From positions 1 through 64,000 of the forward strand of contig DDVI01000092.1 in the NCBI GenBank assembly GCA_002345205.1: a stretch of 64,000 bases of DNA, read 5' to 3'. The number at the start of each line of letters is the position of its first letter. Positions within the stretch are counted from its first letter, which is position 1. Source of the DNA: Bdellovibrionaceae bacterium UBA2316. Its GTDB lineage: Bacteria > Bdellovibrionota > Bdellovibrionia > Bdellovibrionales > Bdellovibrionaceae. Shown in pieces: positions 43,808 to 53,172 of this stretch. The notes beneath the pieces are model-generated. The model did no database searches. It saw nothing but the letters and a program-made list of their open reading frames with translations, and was not told the DNA's origin. The translations under genes were made by a program, and so were the position numbers.

Positions 43808-45250
43808 ATGAATCTAGACCACCTTAGCGGGCCCTTTGACCGCCTAAAATCACTGCTGTTTCCTGCATTATTATGTCTAACACTTCAGGCTCAGGCATCG
43901 ATATACACAAATCAATTTACCGCTCTGGATACGACATCAAAAACTCCGGCTTCTAATAATTTTTTCGGTGTGATCCGTTTTGAAAATATGGATTACTTAA
44001 CGATGTTACCCGACGCCGAGAAGTTTAATCGGCAACAATATTTATCGGTACGTTTAGGTTTAACTGGATTAAGTTATGATACTCGTTGGGGTTATGGTGT
44101 AGATATTCAGGCGGGTAAATATAATTTTGGAGCTTCCAACTATGCGGTCCAAGAAGCATTTTTATTTTATCGTTTAGAGAGTTTTTTTAAAATTTCTGTT
44201 GGTCGAAAAAAAGTAGATTGGAGTGTTCTTGATAGTTATTGGAAGACAAGTATCTGGCAACCAAAGTACGCAATCGATTATCTACGTCCTGAAGAGCAAG
44301 GTTTAACGGGCGCTTTTTTTGAATATCGCCGCTCTGATTTCCAGTTTGTTGCTTTGACAACACCGATCTTTATCCCGAACATGGGTATCGATATTCGAGA
44401 AGAAAACGGGGAGCTGCGATCAGACAGCCGCTGGTTCCGTTCACCGTCTAACAAATATGATTTCAATGGCCGTATTAAAACAATCACATACGACTTGTCG
44501 GTTCCCGAAATTCGCAATCTAGTTTCACGACCAGGTGTTGGATTTAACGTAGCTTTAGGGGACAGATCTAAGGGCTTCTGGGCCAATCAAAGTGCCGGCT
44601 ACAAACCGGTGAATGATTTGCTTCTAAAGCGTGATGGGTATGCGGAAGCGGGCGAGAAGAATGTCAAGGTAGTGGTGTCTCCAGATGTAACATATCACTC
44701 GGTTCTTTCTGTCGATGCCGGATATTCATTCCAAAACTTAAGACTGATAGGATCCTATATTGAAGACAATCCAAAGACTAAAATTCCAACGGACGAATGG
44801 ATTATTCAAGATCTTGAGCCGATGAAGGGCTACTCTTTAATGGTTGAGAACAATATCGACTATTCATTAATACGCGATTTAAAAATTCAACTGGGCTATT
44901 TACGTATCGATGGTGGCACAATCAATGATATCAACACTCGATCGGAAAAAGACTCATTCACTCTATTTGACGAGAGATTCTTTTTCTACAATTCTGTTTT
45001 ATTTAAAACAGAAGGAAAGCTTTTTAAATTATTCAATCGTGATTTTACAACGAAATTTTCATACTTACGGGACTTTAATCAGAAGGGATCTTTGGTTAAT
45101 ACGGAATTTCAGTTTTTCCCGACCCAAAAATGGGCCGTATTAGTTGGCGGAGACTTTATTTCCGTGGATACAGAAAATGATTCGTCGGCGTTTTTAAATC
45201 AAAATCGCGCTAATGATCGTGTGTATGCAGGGGTGAACTATGTTTTCTAA
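43808..45250 (+). CDS. Outer-membrane beta-barrel protein
   Basis: 480-aa exported protein. A signal peptide ends near residue 31 (LCLTLQAQAS). The rest is made of amphipathic strands with aromatic girdles (GYGVDIQAGKYNFG, FKISVGRKKVDWSV) and ends RVYAGVNYVF, the C-terminal Phe signature of BAM-assembled barrels. The N-terminal extension before the hydrophobic core is slightly long. AAGAGA precedes ATG 43808. Its last 11 bp overlap the EF-hand lipoprotein gene, so both are made together. The class of barrel (porin, transporter or adhesin) is unknown. Confidence 0.82.
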   Translation: MNLDHLSGPFDRLKSLLFPALLCLTLQAQASIYTNQFTALDTTSKTPASNNFFGVIRFENMDYLTMLPDAEKFNRQQYLSVRLGLTGLSYDTRWGYGVDIQAGKYNFGASNYAVQEAFLFYRLESFFKISVGRKKVDWSVLDSYWKTSIWQPKYAIDYLRPEEQGLTGAFFEYRRSDFQFVALTTPIFIPNMGIDIREENGELRSDSRWFRSPSNKYDFNGRIKTITYDLSVPEIRNLVSRPGVGFNVALGDRSKGFWANQSAGYKPVNDLLLKRDGYAEAGEKNVKVVVSPDVTYHSVLSVDAGYSFQNLRLIGSYIEDNPKTKIPTDEWIIQDLEPMKGYSLMVENNIDYSLIRDLKIQLGYLRIDGGTINDINTRSEKDSFTLFDERFFFYNSVLFKTEGKLFKLFNRDFTTKFSYLRDFNQKGSLVNTEFQFFPTQKWAVLVGGDFISVDTENDSSAFLNQNRANDRVYAGVNYVF

Positions 45251-48200
45251 AAGGATTTGGAAAGTAGCCTCAGCGTTAATCGTATCAGTCGGCATTTTAT
45301 CGTGCGGTCTGAAGATTGGTGAAACGCCACCAGCTGCGGCTGTGCCGGGCTATCAAGCTGACTCGTGTTTTGAAACGGCGACTACTAAATTCAGCGACTT
45401 CTTCTCCGGAAATGCAAAGGACGAAGAGATTGTCGCATCATGGGACTGTTTTGGTTCCATGGTCAAAGACTTCAAAACTAAAGTTCGCTGTAAGATTCGC
45501 GATAGGTGTTCTCCCGGCGAAATTGCTCAGTTCGTCGAAGATAACTTCATGGATGAAAAAACTGACGATATCAAAGGCCAGGCCGTTTCCGCAGAATTAC
45601 AAGCGCAGTTAATGAAGGTTAAAAAACTATTTTTGGGTGGAAACCTTGAATATATCACAACCGCAGAGCTAGATCGGTTAGGTGACTTGATGGTTAACCT
45701 ACGAAACCTATCTCGCGAAATTAATCCTTCTATGAAAGTTTTGACTCTTAACTGGGAAAACAAACTTAGATCATCAGAAGTTAGTCTTTTTGATTTTGAA
45801 GCCGTAAACGTAAATCTAGTTAAGCTTTCTCAGCAATTAAGTGGTCTAATAAATAAAGAGGACAATGTTTATTATTTTGATGACTTCGAGAAACTTATCA
45901 CTGAAGCGGGGCGTTTTACAGGATCTGGATCGGGACTGGGCTCAACCATCCACAACTATCTGCCGCTGATCAAACAATTGAAAAAATCAATTAACGGTGG
46001 CGATCAGGAGTCGTTAAAAGATAACGAATGGAATTTGTTCCTTCTGTTAGGATCGCGCGCCTATATCCAGTTTTTACGCTATTATTACTTTATTAAAGAT
46101 CTTGAGCCTGAATACACAAGTCTGCGTTTGGCGTACACGGCGAGAACTATCGAAGAAACATTTCAAATGTTATACGACCTGATTAGCTATAAAGAATCGA
46201 ATCAGGTTTCTCGTGCTGAAATTGAAGACTTGTTTAAAAGCTTTTCTAATATCTGGCCAGTTTTAAAAACGTCGCCAACGTTGATTGCGGAAGCGATGAA
46301 AATTAAACAGGTATTGGTTGGCGGTACAGACAAAGGTTTTGAACGAGATGATTTCCTAAGGGCCCAAAAGAAAGTTAGCCTGATCAAGCAAATTGTAGAA
46401 AAGTTCACACCGTACTACCAGCTATATGGTTTAGCTTGGCATCCAGAATTGTTAAAACAATCAGAAGCGTTTGCTTATTTTGCGAAAGCAACTAAGAGCT
46501 TTGATGAAATGATCACTAAGATCACAGACGAATTTAAATTTGAAAAAGGTTACGACTACAAAAGCTTGATGAATCTAATGGCAGAAATCGAACGTCTGTA
46601 TCCAAGCCAGGCGAATCAAGTACCATTAAACAAACGTGTGGGACAATATGCGTGTTTAGCGCAACTAGGAACCGATATCCTTTTAGATAAAACAAGTAAT
46701 CAAATTAAAAATGCCTGTGAATCTATCGAACTTTCAACGACAGATCTAAGTCGTCTAGTTAAGAAGAGCGGTCAAGTGTTCACTATTTTTTGGGATTACT
46801 ACTACTTCGTTAGTCGCACAAGAGTCTTATTCAATGATTTAGAATGGCAAATTAAATTAAAAGATTTCGGGTTCAATGTAATATCATTCCTAAGATCTTC
46901 AATAGAAGAACGTAAATCTAAACGCATTTCTACTTATGAACTTAAAACAATTACTAACGAACTTGTAAACCTTGAGTTGATTCCAAAAACTATTAAGAAA
47001 TCGACGATCGAATCTGTAATTCAAACACTGACTACAAAAGTTTTAGTCCCTGATGATTTGAAAAACAAGATTACCCGCTATGATGGTATCGAGCCTTTCC
47101 ATTTAGAACAGTTATACCGCGAGATCGATAATTTTCTGGGTATCAATATTTTTATTCACCAAGCGTTTGAAAACAAAATTAACCGTAAATTTGATTACAA
47201 TTTTTTATTGGGTCGATTTAAACAGTCGATCAATGATTCAACTAATCCAAATTTCAAATTGGGAATGACCGAGTACGTGAAAAATTTCGAGTCGAAATTC
47301 CCTTCGATCCTTACTGCTGATAACAGAATTTTCTTTAAAAAGAATTCAAATCCTATATATGATAAGCACACTCTAGAAGCCTTTAATATGCATCGGTTCA
47401 TGGCGGGAATATTACTTCGTTCGTACGCTAAGCGTGAAGCAGGTACCAAAAACGTAAATAGCGTACTTACTGATTGCGAAGTCAAATTAGCTTATCTAGA
47501 TTTAAAACCGATATTAGTAGATCTTGATGTGATTTCGGATTCAGCGGGAACTGGATTTATCGATGGTCGTTTTGTAGAAGCCAACTTATTCTTAACGAAA
47601 TCCGATGGTAACGATACCGTTAGTTTTGGTGAGTTAGCCGAATTCGTAAATTACATTTTATCGGGGTTTACGATTGATGATCAGGTAAAGAAATCGATCA
47701 CGGCACAATGTCCGTCCACAAAAGTAGGAACAGATACATTGGTGGATTTGGCGTGCCTCCGTGGGGCCTATAAAAAATCGCTTACAACATCATTGAACTC
47801 GATGCCTTCCTACGTGACCTACTCACAGGCGGAAGTGCCGGCAGAATGGGATGGCGCTTTTTTAAATAATCTTAAAGCTGCTGGTTATAAACCACGCCCA
47901 GATTCAAAAATTTCGCTTTCAGACGCGTCGTTGTTACCACATATTCTGCAATACGGTGAAACTATCTTTACGAAGTTTGACACGAATGGGGACGGTATAA
48001 TCGACAAAAAAGAAGGGATCGGTGCGTTCCCTTCTTTTGCTTTTTTACTTAAAAAGATCGCCAGAAAACAAATGGAAGACGGCGTAATTAAGGAATCAGA
48101 ATTAGAAGCATTGTTCACCTATATTTTAAAGTATGGAAAAATTCCGGATTGTAGCCGGTCTTTCATCCTGTTGTGCCTATTTGATCGCAATGTAACAAAT

Positions 48201-48341
48201 TGGCTAGACTGGAAGGGTAACTATCGTAAAGACGATTATACGCTAGCTGCGAACCGTACTCAAATTGCTAAAATTCTAGGTATCATTTCTGACTTGGTTT
48301 CGACCAGTCCTTCAGTCCAAGAAGATTCGTGTAAGCTATGA
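45240..48341 (+). CDS. Large lipoprotein with EF-hands
   Basis: 1033-aa lipoprotein. The signal peptide ends in the lipobox GILSC (Cys22). The mature protein is mostly helical. Near the C terminus a canonical EF-hand loop DTNGDGIIDKKE (residues 914-925) is present, and an EF-hand-like segment SDGNDTVSFGEL lies about 130 residues earlier. Calcium binding is therefore likely. AGGGGTGA precedes ATG 45240. The start overlaps the barrel gene by 11 bp, suggesting a barrel-lipoprotein complex at the outer membrane. No family was recognised for the long helical region. Confidence 0.8.
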   Translation: MFSKRIWKVASALIVSVGILSCGLKIGETPPAAAVPGYQADSCFETATTKFSDFFSGNAKDEEIVASWDCFGSMVKDFKTKVRCKIRDRCSPGEIAQFVEDNFMDEKTDDIKGQAVSAELQAQLMKVKKLFLGGNLEYITTAELDRLGDLMVNLRNLSREINPSMKVLTLNWENKLRSSEVSLFDFEAVNVNLVKLSQQLSGLINKEDNVYYFDDFEKLITEAGRFTGSGSGLGSTIHNYLPLIKQLKKSINGGDQESLKDNEWNLFLLLGSRAYIQFLRYYYFIKDLEPEYTSLRLAYTARTIEETFQMLYDLISYKESNQVSRAEIEDLFKSFSNIWPVLKTSPTLIAEAMKIKQVLVGGTDKGFERDDFLRAQKKVSLIKQIVEKFTPYYQLYGLAWHPELLKQSEAFAYFAKATKSFDEMITKITDEFKFEKGYDYKSLMNLMAEIERLYPSQANQVPLNKRVGQYACLAQLGTDILLDKTSNQIKNACESIELSTTDLSRLVKKSGQVFTIFWDYYYFVSRTRVLFNDLEWQIKLKDFGFNVISFLRSSIEERKSKRISTYELKTITNELVNLELIPKTIKKSTIESVIQTLTTKVLVPDDLKNKITRYDGIEPFHLEQLYREIDNFLGINIFIHQAFENKINRKFDYNFLLGRFKQSINDSTNPNFKLGMTEYVKNFESKFPSILTADNRIFFKKNSNPIYDKHTLEAFNMHRFMAGILLRSYAKREAGTKNVNSVLTDCEVKLAYLDLKPILVDLDVISDSAGTGFIDGRFVEANLFLTKSDGNDTVSFGELAEFVNYILSGFTIDDQVKKSITAQCPSTKVGTDTLVDLACLRGAYKKSLTTSLNSMPSYVTYSQAEVPAEWDGAFLNNLKAAGYKPRPDSKISLSDASLLPHILQYGETIFTKFDTNGDGIIDKKEGIGAFPSFAFLLKKIARKQMEDGVIKESELEALFTYILKYGKIPDCSRSFILLCLFDRNVTNWLDWKGNYRKDDYTLAANRTQIAKILGIISDLVSTSPSVQEDSCKL

Positions 48342-48346
48342 TTATC

Positions 48347-48373
48347 TAAGGTCATAAAGATGACTTCCGATAA
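48347..48373 (+). promoter_or_regulatory. Sigma-28 (FliA)-like promoter
   Basis: TAAGGTCA (48347-48354) is followed after exactly 11 bases by TCCGATAA (48366-48373). The flagellar sigma consensus is TAAAGTTT-N11-GCCGATAA; the -10 box matches 7/8 and the -35 box 5/8. It lies 17 bp ahead of the GTG start of the MBOAT gene and would drive the acyltransferase/SGNH operon. Confidence 0.5.
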
Positions 48374-48390
48374 GCAGTGTAGGAGAAAAC

Positions 48391-49806
48391 GTGTTATTTC
48401 CTACACTGGAATTTGCTTTATTTTTCACGATCGTTTTTTATTTAAGCTGGGAATTAGTATTTAATAATTCTTATCGCAAACTATTCCTTTTGTTAGCATC
48501 TTACTTTTTTTACGCCACCCTAGATTTTAGATTTTTACCTATTTTGATTTTAAGTCCGACCCTCAATTTCCTTTTTGGTTTATGGATCGGTGTCGAAGAG
48601 GACCCAAAAATCAAAAAGTACATCCTAATGTTTACCATCGCCGCAAATCTAACATTGCTGGGCGTATTTAAATACTTCGATTTCTTTGCTGGTGGGTTAG
48701 TTGAGATTGTGAATATGTTAGGTGTCACCGCCGCTTGGCAAGATGATGTATTCATGAACTTTGTTTTACCACTCGGTATTTCCTTTTTTACCTTTCAAGG
48801 TATTTCGTATTTAGTGGATATCTATAGAAAAGAACTAACGTACAAAAATTCTTTGCTGGATGTTTTATTGTATATCTCATTCTTTCCTCACTTGGTGGCG
48901 GGACCCATTGTTAAGGCGAGCGAATTTATTCCCCAGCTAAAACAGCCGCCAAAGACGGATCAAATTCCGTTTTTATTTTCCATTGTTTTGATTGTTTTAG
49001 GCTTATTCAAGAAGGTCGTTATTGCTAACTATCTAGGCGTGGATATCGTTGATCCTATTTTTGAAAATCCAAAAGCGTATGGTAGTTTGGATATGATTTT
49101 TGCAGTGTATTGTTATGCCGTTCAAATTTTCTGTGACTTTAGTGCTTACACAGATATGGCTATCGGACTAGCGTATTTACTAGGGTATCAGTTTCCACTT
49201 AATTTCAATCAGCCCTATCGCGCGACCAGTTTAAAAGACTTTTGGAATCGTTGGCATATTTCCCTAAGTCGCTGGCTCAAAGAATATTTGTATATTCCAA
49301 TGGGTGGAAATCGCGTATCTGAAAAACGAACCTACCAAAACCTGCTTATTACGATGGGTTTGGGGGGGCTTTGGCATGGGGCCTCTTGGAATTTTATTAC
49401 GTGGGGTTTATTGCACGGTATTGGTTTAGCGTTTGAAAAACGATTTCAATGGGACGAGGGCATTACCAGTTGGGCGAAGAAGGCACTTCACATATTTTTG
49501 GTGTTCAATTTTGTTTGTTTTGCATGGATTTTTTTCAGGGCCGAATCGTTTATGAAAAGCTATGAAGTTCTATTCCAACTTTTTGATTTTTCCAAGCCAA
49601 TCGTAAAAATGACTCCGTTCTATTTCTGTTTGTTTGCACTGGGGATGAGTTTCCATTACGTAAAGCCGCTTCGTAGCTGGCAAATCAATGATCGTATGTT
49701 GAAACTGCCAGCATTTGCGTACGCGTTTATTTTTGCCATTATGATTACAGTGATCACGGCACTGATGCCAGAAGGCATTGCTCCATTTATATATTTTAGA
49801 TTTTAA
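48391..49806 (+). CDS. MBOAT O-acyltransferase (AlgI-like)
   Basis: 471-aa inner-membrane acyltransferase that moves acyl groups across the membrane to extracytoplasmic acceptors. About eleven helices are seen. Hallmarks are the VLPLGISFFTFQGISYLVD segment, FPHLVAGPIV, RWHISLSRWLKEYLYIPMGGN and the catalytic His329 in LGGLWHGASWNF. AGGAG (48381-48385) precedes the GTG start at 48391. Two SGNH-hydrolase genes follow at once, as in alginate or peptidoglycan O-acetylation systems. The acceptor polymer cannot be told. Confidence 0.95.
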   Translation: MLFPTLEFALFFTIVFYLSWELVFNNSYRKLFLLLASYFFYATLDFRFLPILILSPTLNFLFGLWIGVEEDPKIKKYILMFTIAANLTLLGVFKYFDFFAGGLVEIVNMLGVTAAWQDDVFMNFVLPLGISFFTFQGISYLVDIYRKELTYKNSLLDVLLYISFFPHLVAGPIVKASEFIPQLKQPPKTDQIPFLFSIVLIVLGLFKKVVIANYLGVDIVDPIFENPKAYGSLDMIFAVYCYAVQIFCDFSAYTDMAIGLAYLLGYQFPLNFNQPYRATSLKDFWNRWHISLSRWLKEYLYIPMGGNRVSEKRTYQNLLITMGLGGLWHGASWNFITWGLLHGIGLAFEKRFQWDEGITSWAKKALHIFLVFNFVCFAWIFFRAESFMKSYEVLFQLFDFSKPIVKMTPFYFCLFALGMSFHYVKPLRSWQINDRMLKLPAFAYAFIFAIMITVITALMPEGIAPFIYFRF

Positions 49807-49820
49807 CTAGAGGCTTAAGA

Positions 49821-50906
49821 GTGAGTTTAGAAAGAAGTTATAAAAACATTTCAGAATCGTCAAAGATTATCAAGGTTACCTTGGTGCTGGCGCTTCTTGT
49901 GAATCTTTCTACTGTTCATGAATGGCTTCAGCAAAAAGAAGCTAGTCCCGTTACTTCGTCATTCTTAAAGTTAACGGAAGCGCTAAAAGATATCGGCGAC
50001 CAATTTTATTTAAATGCCTTTCGAGACAATTTACGTGCGAATTTCTTGCCGCTGACAAATACTGTGGTTAGTAACTCGCCAGTAGATAGCTCTGCTAACC
50101 CAATGATTCCTGATTTGAAAGATCCTAAGCGGCAGGTGGCTGCCATAGATCCTGAAGTAACAAAGCTAGGGATAGAATCTATTGATCTGACTGAAATTGA
50201 CATGATCGATGACATCCTCGCCGAACCGGGCAAGTCTGCAAAGTTCGACGTGGCCGTTGAAAAACCAACAGGGACGGGAACTCAGAAAAGCATTTTGATT
50301 ATCGGGGACTCGATTTTAAAATCGGGTTTACAGGAACATTTCGAACGTAACTTGGCTCGCAAAGATCAAAATATCACAATGGAAATTAAATCAAAATCAG
50401 GCACAGGCTTATCCCGCCCAGATGTGTTTGATTGGGTAGGCTATGTAGATAAAAACAAAGATCAGTTTGAAAAAACGATTATTTTCCTAGGCACTAACGA
50501 TGCCCAGAATTTGTTGATTGATAAAAAGGTTATCCCTTTTGATTCTAAAGAATGGAAAGAGGAATATAGCCTTCGTGTTCGAACATTGTTGCAGAAGGCG
50601 TGTTCGAAATCCAAACAAGTTTACTGGGTAAGTTCGCTTCGCATGCGTTCTGATACGTTCGATGCTAAAATGCGTTCGTTACATGATGTGGTTCGTAAGG
50701 AAATCAAAACTCAGTCTACCTGTGCACAGTACGTATCTGTTTCCCAGTGGTTCACTAAGAAATCTAAATACACAGATACTTGGATCACGGAATCTAAAAA
50801 AGCCGGTAAAAAAACTATTAAACTCAGAGTCGCCGATGGTATTCATTTGACCTATTGGGGAGCTGATTTATTTTCACAAAAGTTAATCGAGTCCATTTAT
50901 GAGTAA
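49821..50906 (+). CDS. Membrane-anchored SGNH hydrolase
   Basis: 361-aa protein with one N-terminal membrane anchor (about residues 17-32), a low-complexity linker, and an SGNH domain from about 155. Blocks seen are GDSIL (Ser164), GTNDAQ (Asn226) and ADGIHLTYWG (Asp339, His342). The acidic linker places the catalytic domain in the periplasm, where it could accept acyl groups from the MBOAT protein and transfer them, as AlgJ/AlgX-type partners do. GTG 49821 has AGAGG upstream; 14 bp follow the MBOAT stop. It overlaps the next gene by 8 bp. Confidence 0.85.
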   Translation: MSLERSYKNISESSKIIKVTLVLALLVNLSTVHEWLQQKEASPVTSSFLKLTEALKDIGDQFYLNAFRDNLRANFLPLTNTVVSNSPVDSSANPMIPDLKDPKRQVAAIDPEVTKLGIESIDLTEIDMIDDILAEPGKSAKFDVAVEKPTGTGTQKSILIIGDSILKSGLQEHFERNLARKDQNITMEIKSKSGTGLSRPDVFDWVGYVDKNKDQFEKTIIFLGTNDAQNLLIDKKVIPFDSKEWKEEYSLRVRTLLQKACSKSKQVYWVSSLRMRSDTFDAKMRSLHDVVRKEIKTQSTCAQYVSVSQWFTKKSKYTDTWITESKKAGKKTIKLRVADGIHLTYWGADLFSQKLIESIYE

Positions 50907-51498
50907 GCGTAAAGTTAACTTCATTGGTGATTCTCATTCCGTTCTGACATTTGGCCAGACATTAATTGATAAACTAGCTCATGACGTAGATCTGCATTTG
51001 ATCGGATTTAGTGGTATGCGGTTGATGTACTTAACTCATTGGCTCGATCAAAAAGAAGACTTAAAGATTTTAAATTGTGAATTTAAATTTCGCGATACGC
51101 CTGGATTCAGCAAAGACCCAGTCGACATAGGGATCGGTTTTAAGATGAATGATGCCGACGCTTTAGTAATTGCGTTAGGAACGAACGATATCGTTAAATG
51201 TATAGAGTCTAAACAGAGTTTTGAAAAGCTTTTAGGGCCGGCGATTGAAGCAGAACTCAAAAAGATCGCGGTTGAAACTGTGGTGTTCATCGAACCACCG
51301 CTGCTGGGAATTGATAAAGATAAAAAGATTCGCACGCAGCTGCTAGAGCAAATTAAACGTCATGGATTTCAAATTATCCCCTGCGGGAAGTTCAAAGCAG
51401 ATCAACCCGACGGAATTCATATGCGAAAAGAAATGGCGCAAGCATTTGGGGAGTATGTGGCTGCCGAATTATTAAAATTGGTTCTTCCACATCATTGA
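50899..51498 (+). CDS. SGNH/GDSL hydrolase family protein
   Basis: 199-aa protein of the SGNH fold: block I GDSHS (Ser12), block II GFSG (Gly39), block III GTNDI (Asn96), block V DGIH (Asp171, His174). It has no signal peptide, unlike its neighbour, so it may work in the cytosol or be a helper. It overlaps the preceding SGNH gene by 8 bp and the convergent dcd by 27 bp. The three-gene set probably acts on one polymer; a deacetylase or a transferase are both possible. Confidence 0.82.
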   Translation: MSKRKVNFIGDSHSVLTFGQTLIDKLAHDVDLHLIGFSGMRLMYLTHWLDQKEDLKILNCEFKFRDTPGFSKDPVDIGIGFKMNDADALVIALGTNDIVKCIESKQSFEKLLGPAIEAELKKIAVETVVFIEPPLLGIDKDKKIRTQLLEQIKRHGFQIIPCGKFKADQPDGIHMRKEMAQAFGEYVAAELLKLVLPHH

Positions 51499-52008
51499 TT
51501 CGACGGGAATAGGTTTTACTTCGTTGTATTTAGCCGACGTTTTCGTATTGTATGGAGTTAATAACTTGCCATCAATTTCAAAGTAAATGATTTGTCCAAC
51601 AGGCATTCCAGCATAAATACGGACTGGTTTCTTCACAGAAATTTCAAGTGTCCAATGATTACAGAAACCTACGTCACCTTTGCCGGCAGTTGCGTGTATA
51701 TCAATTCCCAAACGACCAACCGATGATTTACCTTCCAAGAAAGGGACATGCTTGTGAGTTTCTGTGTACTCTAAAGTCACCCCTAAATAGAAATTTTCTG
51801 GAGTTAGAACATATCCTTCGGGTGGAATTTCGAAGGTTTCGATTTCGTTATGTTTTTTTGCGTCCAAAACGGAGTCTTTATACACCGCTAGAGTTTTTCC
51901 TAAATGGACATCATAACTATTACTGCCTAAACACTCACGACGAAAAGGCTCTACCTTGATAGAACCTTCATCCATACATTGAAGTATTTTTTGGTCAGTA
52001 AGAATCAT
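51472..52008 (-). CDS. dcd: dCTP deaminase
   Basis: 178-aa enzyme converting dCTP to dUTP (or dUMP in bifunctional forms), feeding thymidylate synthesis. Hallmark segments are LEGKSSVGRLGIDIHATAGKG, then GFCNHWTLEIS, the trimeric dUTPase-like fold, and the GQIIYFE strand. It lies 3 bp after rpmG on the same strand, so both share a transcript. Its 3' end overlaps the convergent SGNH gene by 27 bp. Bifunctionality was not resolved. Confidence 0.95.
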   Translation of the reverse strand: MILTDQKILQCMDEGSIKVEPFRRECLGSNSYDVHLGKTLAVYKDSVLDAKKHNEIETFEIPPEGYVLTPENFYLGVTLEYTETHKHVPFLEGKSSVGRLGIDIHATAGKGDVGFCNHWTLEISVKKPVRIYAGMPVGQIIYFEIDGKLLTPYNTKTSAKYNEVKPIPVESMMWKNQF

Positions 52009-52011
52009 TAA

Positions 52012-52191
52012 CTACTTAGTTTCTCTGTGAACAGTGTGTTTTTGTAGATTAGGGTTGTACTTTTTTAATTCCATACGTCCCGGAGTCTTTTGTTTGTTCT
52101 TAGTTGTAGTGTAACGAGATACTGGTTTGCCAAGTGCGCGTGCTTCTGTGCATTCCAAAGTTACGATAATACGTCCTGATTTCTTAGCCAT
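52012..52191 (-). CDS. rpmG: 50S ribosomal protein L33
   Basis: 59-aa ribosomal protein, read from the minus strand: it begins MAKKSGRIIVTLECTEAR and ends with KYNPNLQKHTVHRETK. The L33 core SRYTTTKNKQKTPGRMELKKY is complete. Only one Cys (Cys14) is present, so this is the zinc-free form rather than the CxxC form. AAAGAGG precedes ATG 52191. It is first in a two-gene unit with dcd; a usual rpmB neighbour is not seen. Confidence 0.95.
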   Translation of the reverse strand: MAKKSGRIIVTLECTEARALGKPVSRYTTTKNKQKTPGRMELKKYNPNLQKHTVHRETK

Positions 52192-52311
52192 AAAAACCTC
52201 TTTAATTCAAAAATACAGCCTTTAGCTAGTAACAAATTCACTTGGGTTTAGCAACACGAAATGTAATGATGAACTGGAAAAAGTCGTTTAAAGAGATAAA
52301 AGGAGAACACC

Positions 52312-53163
52312 ATGAATCCCATAACAACTCTAATCCTGTCCCTTTTCTGGGTTTTTGAATCGATATCGACTCCGCTGGGGTATTACACTGGCGAGCATTT
52401 AAGCACAAGCAGTCTTCAGGTTATAGCTGCGGCCGCGAAACCGGGATCTGTTATCGTAATTGGTGAGCCTCATGATAATAAAATGTCCCAACAAGGGCAG
52501 CTAGAAATAATGAAAGCTCTAAGGACCGCGGGTCATACCGTATCTGTCGGTATGGAATTTATTTCATACCCTGATCAGGCTTCTTTGGATGAGTACCGTA
52601 CTGGGACTTTGCCTGAAGCCGATTTTTTAAAGAAAATAGGCTGGGGCAATAACTATGATGTGTATCGCGATCAAATTCAGTTTCCTTTACTTGCCGAAGG
52701 AGCGCGTACAATCGCCATAAATGCTCCGCGTTATTTGACAACCAAAATACGTAAAACGGGATTTGAAAGTCTGACCACTGAAGAACGTGCGTTGCTTCCC
52801 CCAAATTACCAGGGCGGTAACGACAACTACCGCGAACGATTTGCAATCGCCGCCGGTCACCATTTAACGCCGCAGTCATTCGAGGGCTATTTCAACGCTC
52901 AAAGCGTTTGGGATGATACGATGGCTTGGAAAACAGCCGAGTTTTTAAAGGCCAATCCAACGCATGTATTTGTAATTGTTGTTGGTCAATTCCACGCGGA
53001 ATATGGTGGCGGCCTGCCGGATAGATTGAAAGCCCGCGGAGTAACGTCGGTCCTGACCGTAAGTCAAGTTGACCACTCTGTTTATTCTGATGAAGAATTA
53101 GAACAAGAGCTATTGCCGCATTCAAAGTTTGGCCCGCGTGCCAATTACCTTTGGATTTTTTAG
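52312..53163 (+). CDS. ChaN-like haem-binding family protein
   Basis: 283-aa exported protein with a signal peptide (about 1-20). Signature segments are VIVIGEPHDN (the GExH motif of the ChaN/Tiki-like fold), SVGMEFISYPDQASL and VIVVGQFHAEYGGGLPDRLKA. ChaN relatives are linked to iron or haem regulation, and a related fold forms metalloproteases. AAAGGAG precedes ATG 52312. The CheY-like gene follows 9 bp later; the pair may be co-transcribed. Confidence 0.88.
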   Translation: MNPITTLILSLFWVFESISTPLGYYTGEHLSTSSLQVIAAAAKPGSVIVIGEPHDNKMSQQGQLEIMKALRTAGHTVSVGMEFISYPDQASLDEYRTGTLPEADFLKKIGWGNNYDVYRDQIQFPLLAEGARTIAINAPRYLTTKIRKTGFESLTTEERALLPPNYQGGNDNYRERFAIAAGHHLTPQSFEGYFNAQSVWDDTMAWKTAEFLKANPTHVFVIVVGQFHAEYGGGLPDRLKARGVTSVLTVSQVDHSVYSDEELEQELLPHSKFGPRANYLWIF

Positions 53164-53172
53164 AGGAGTAAA

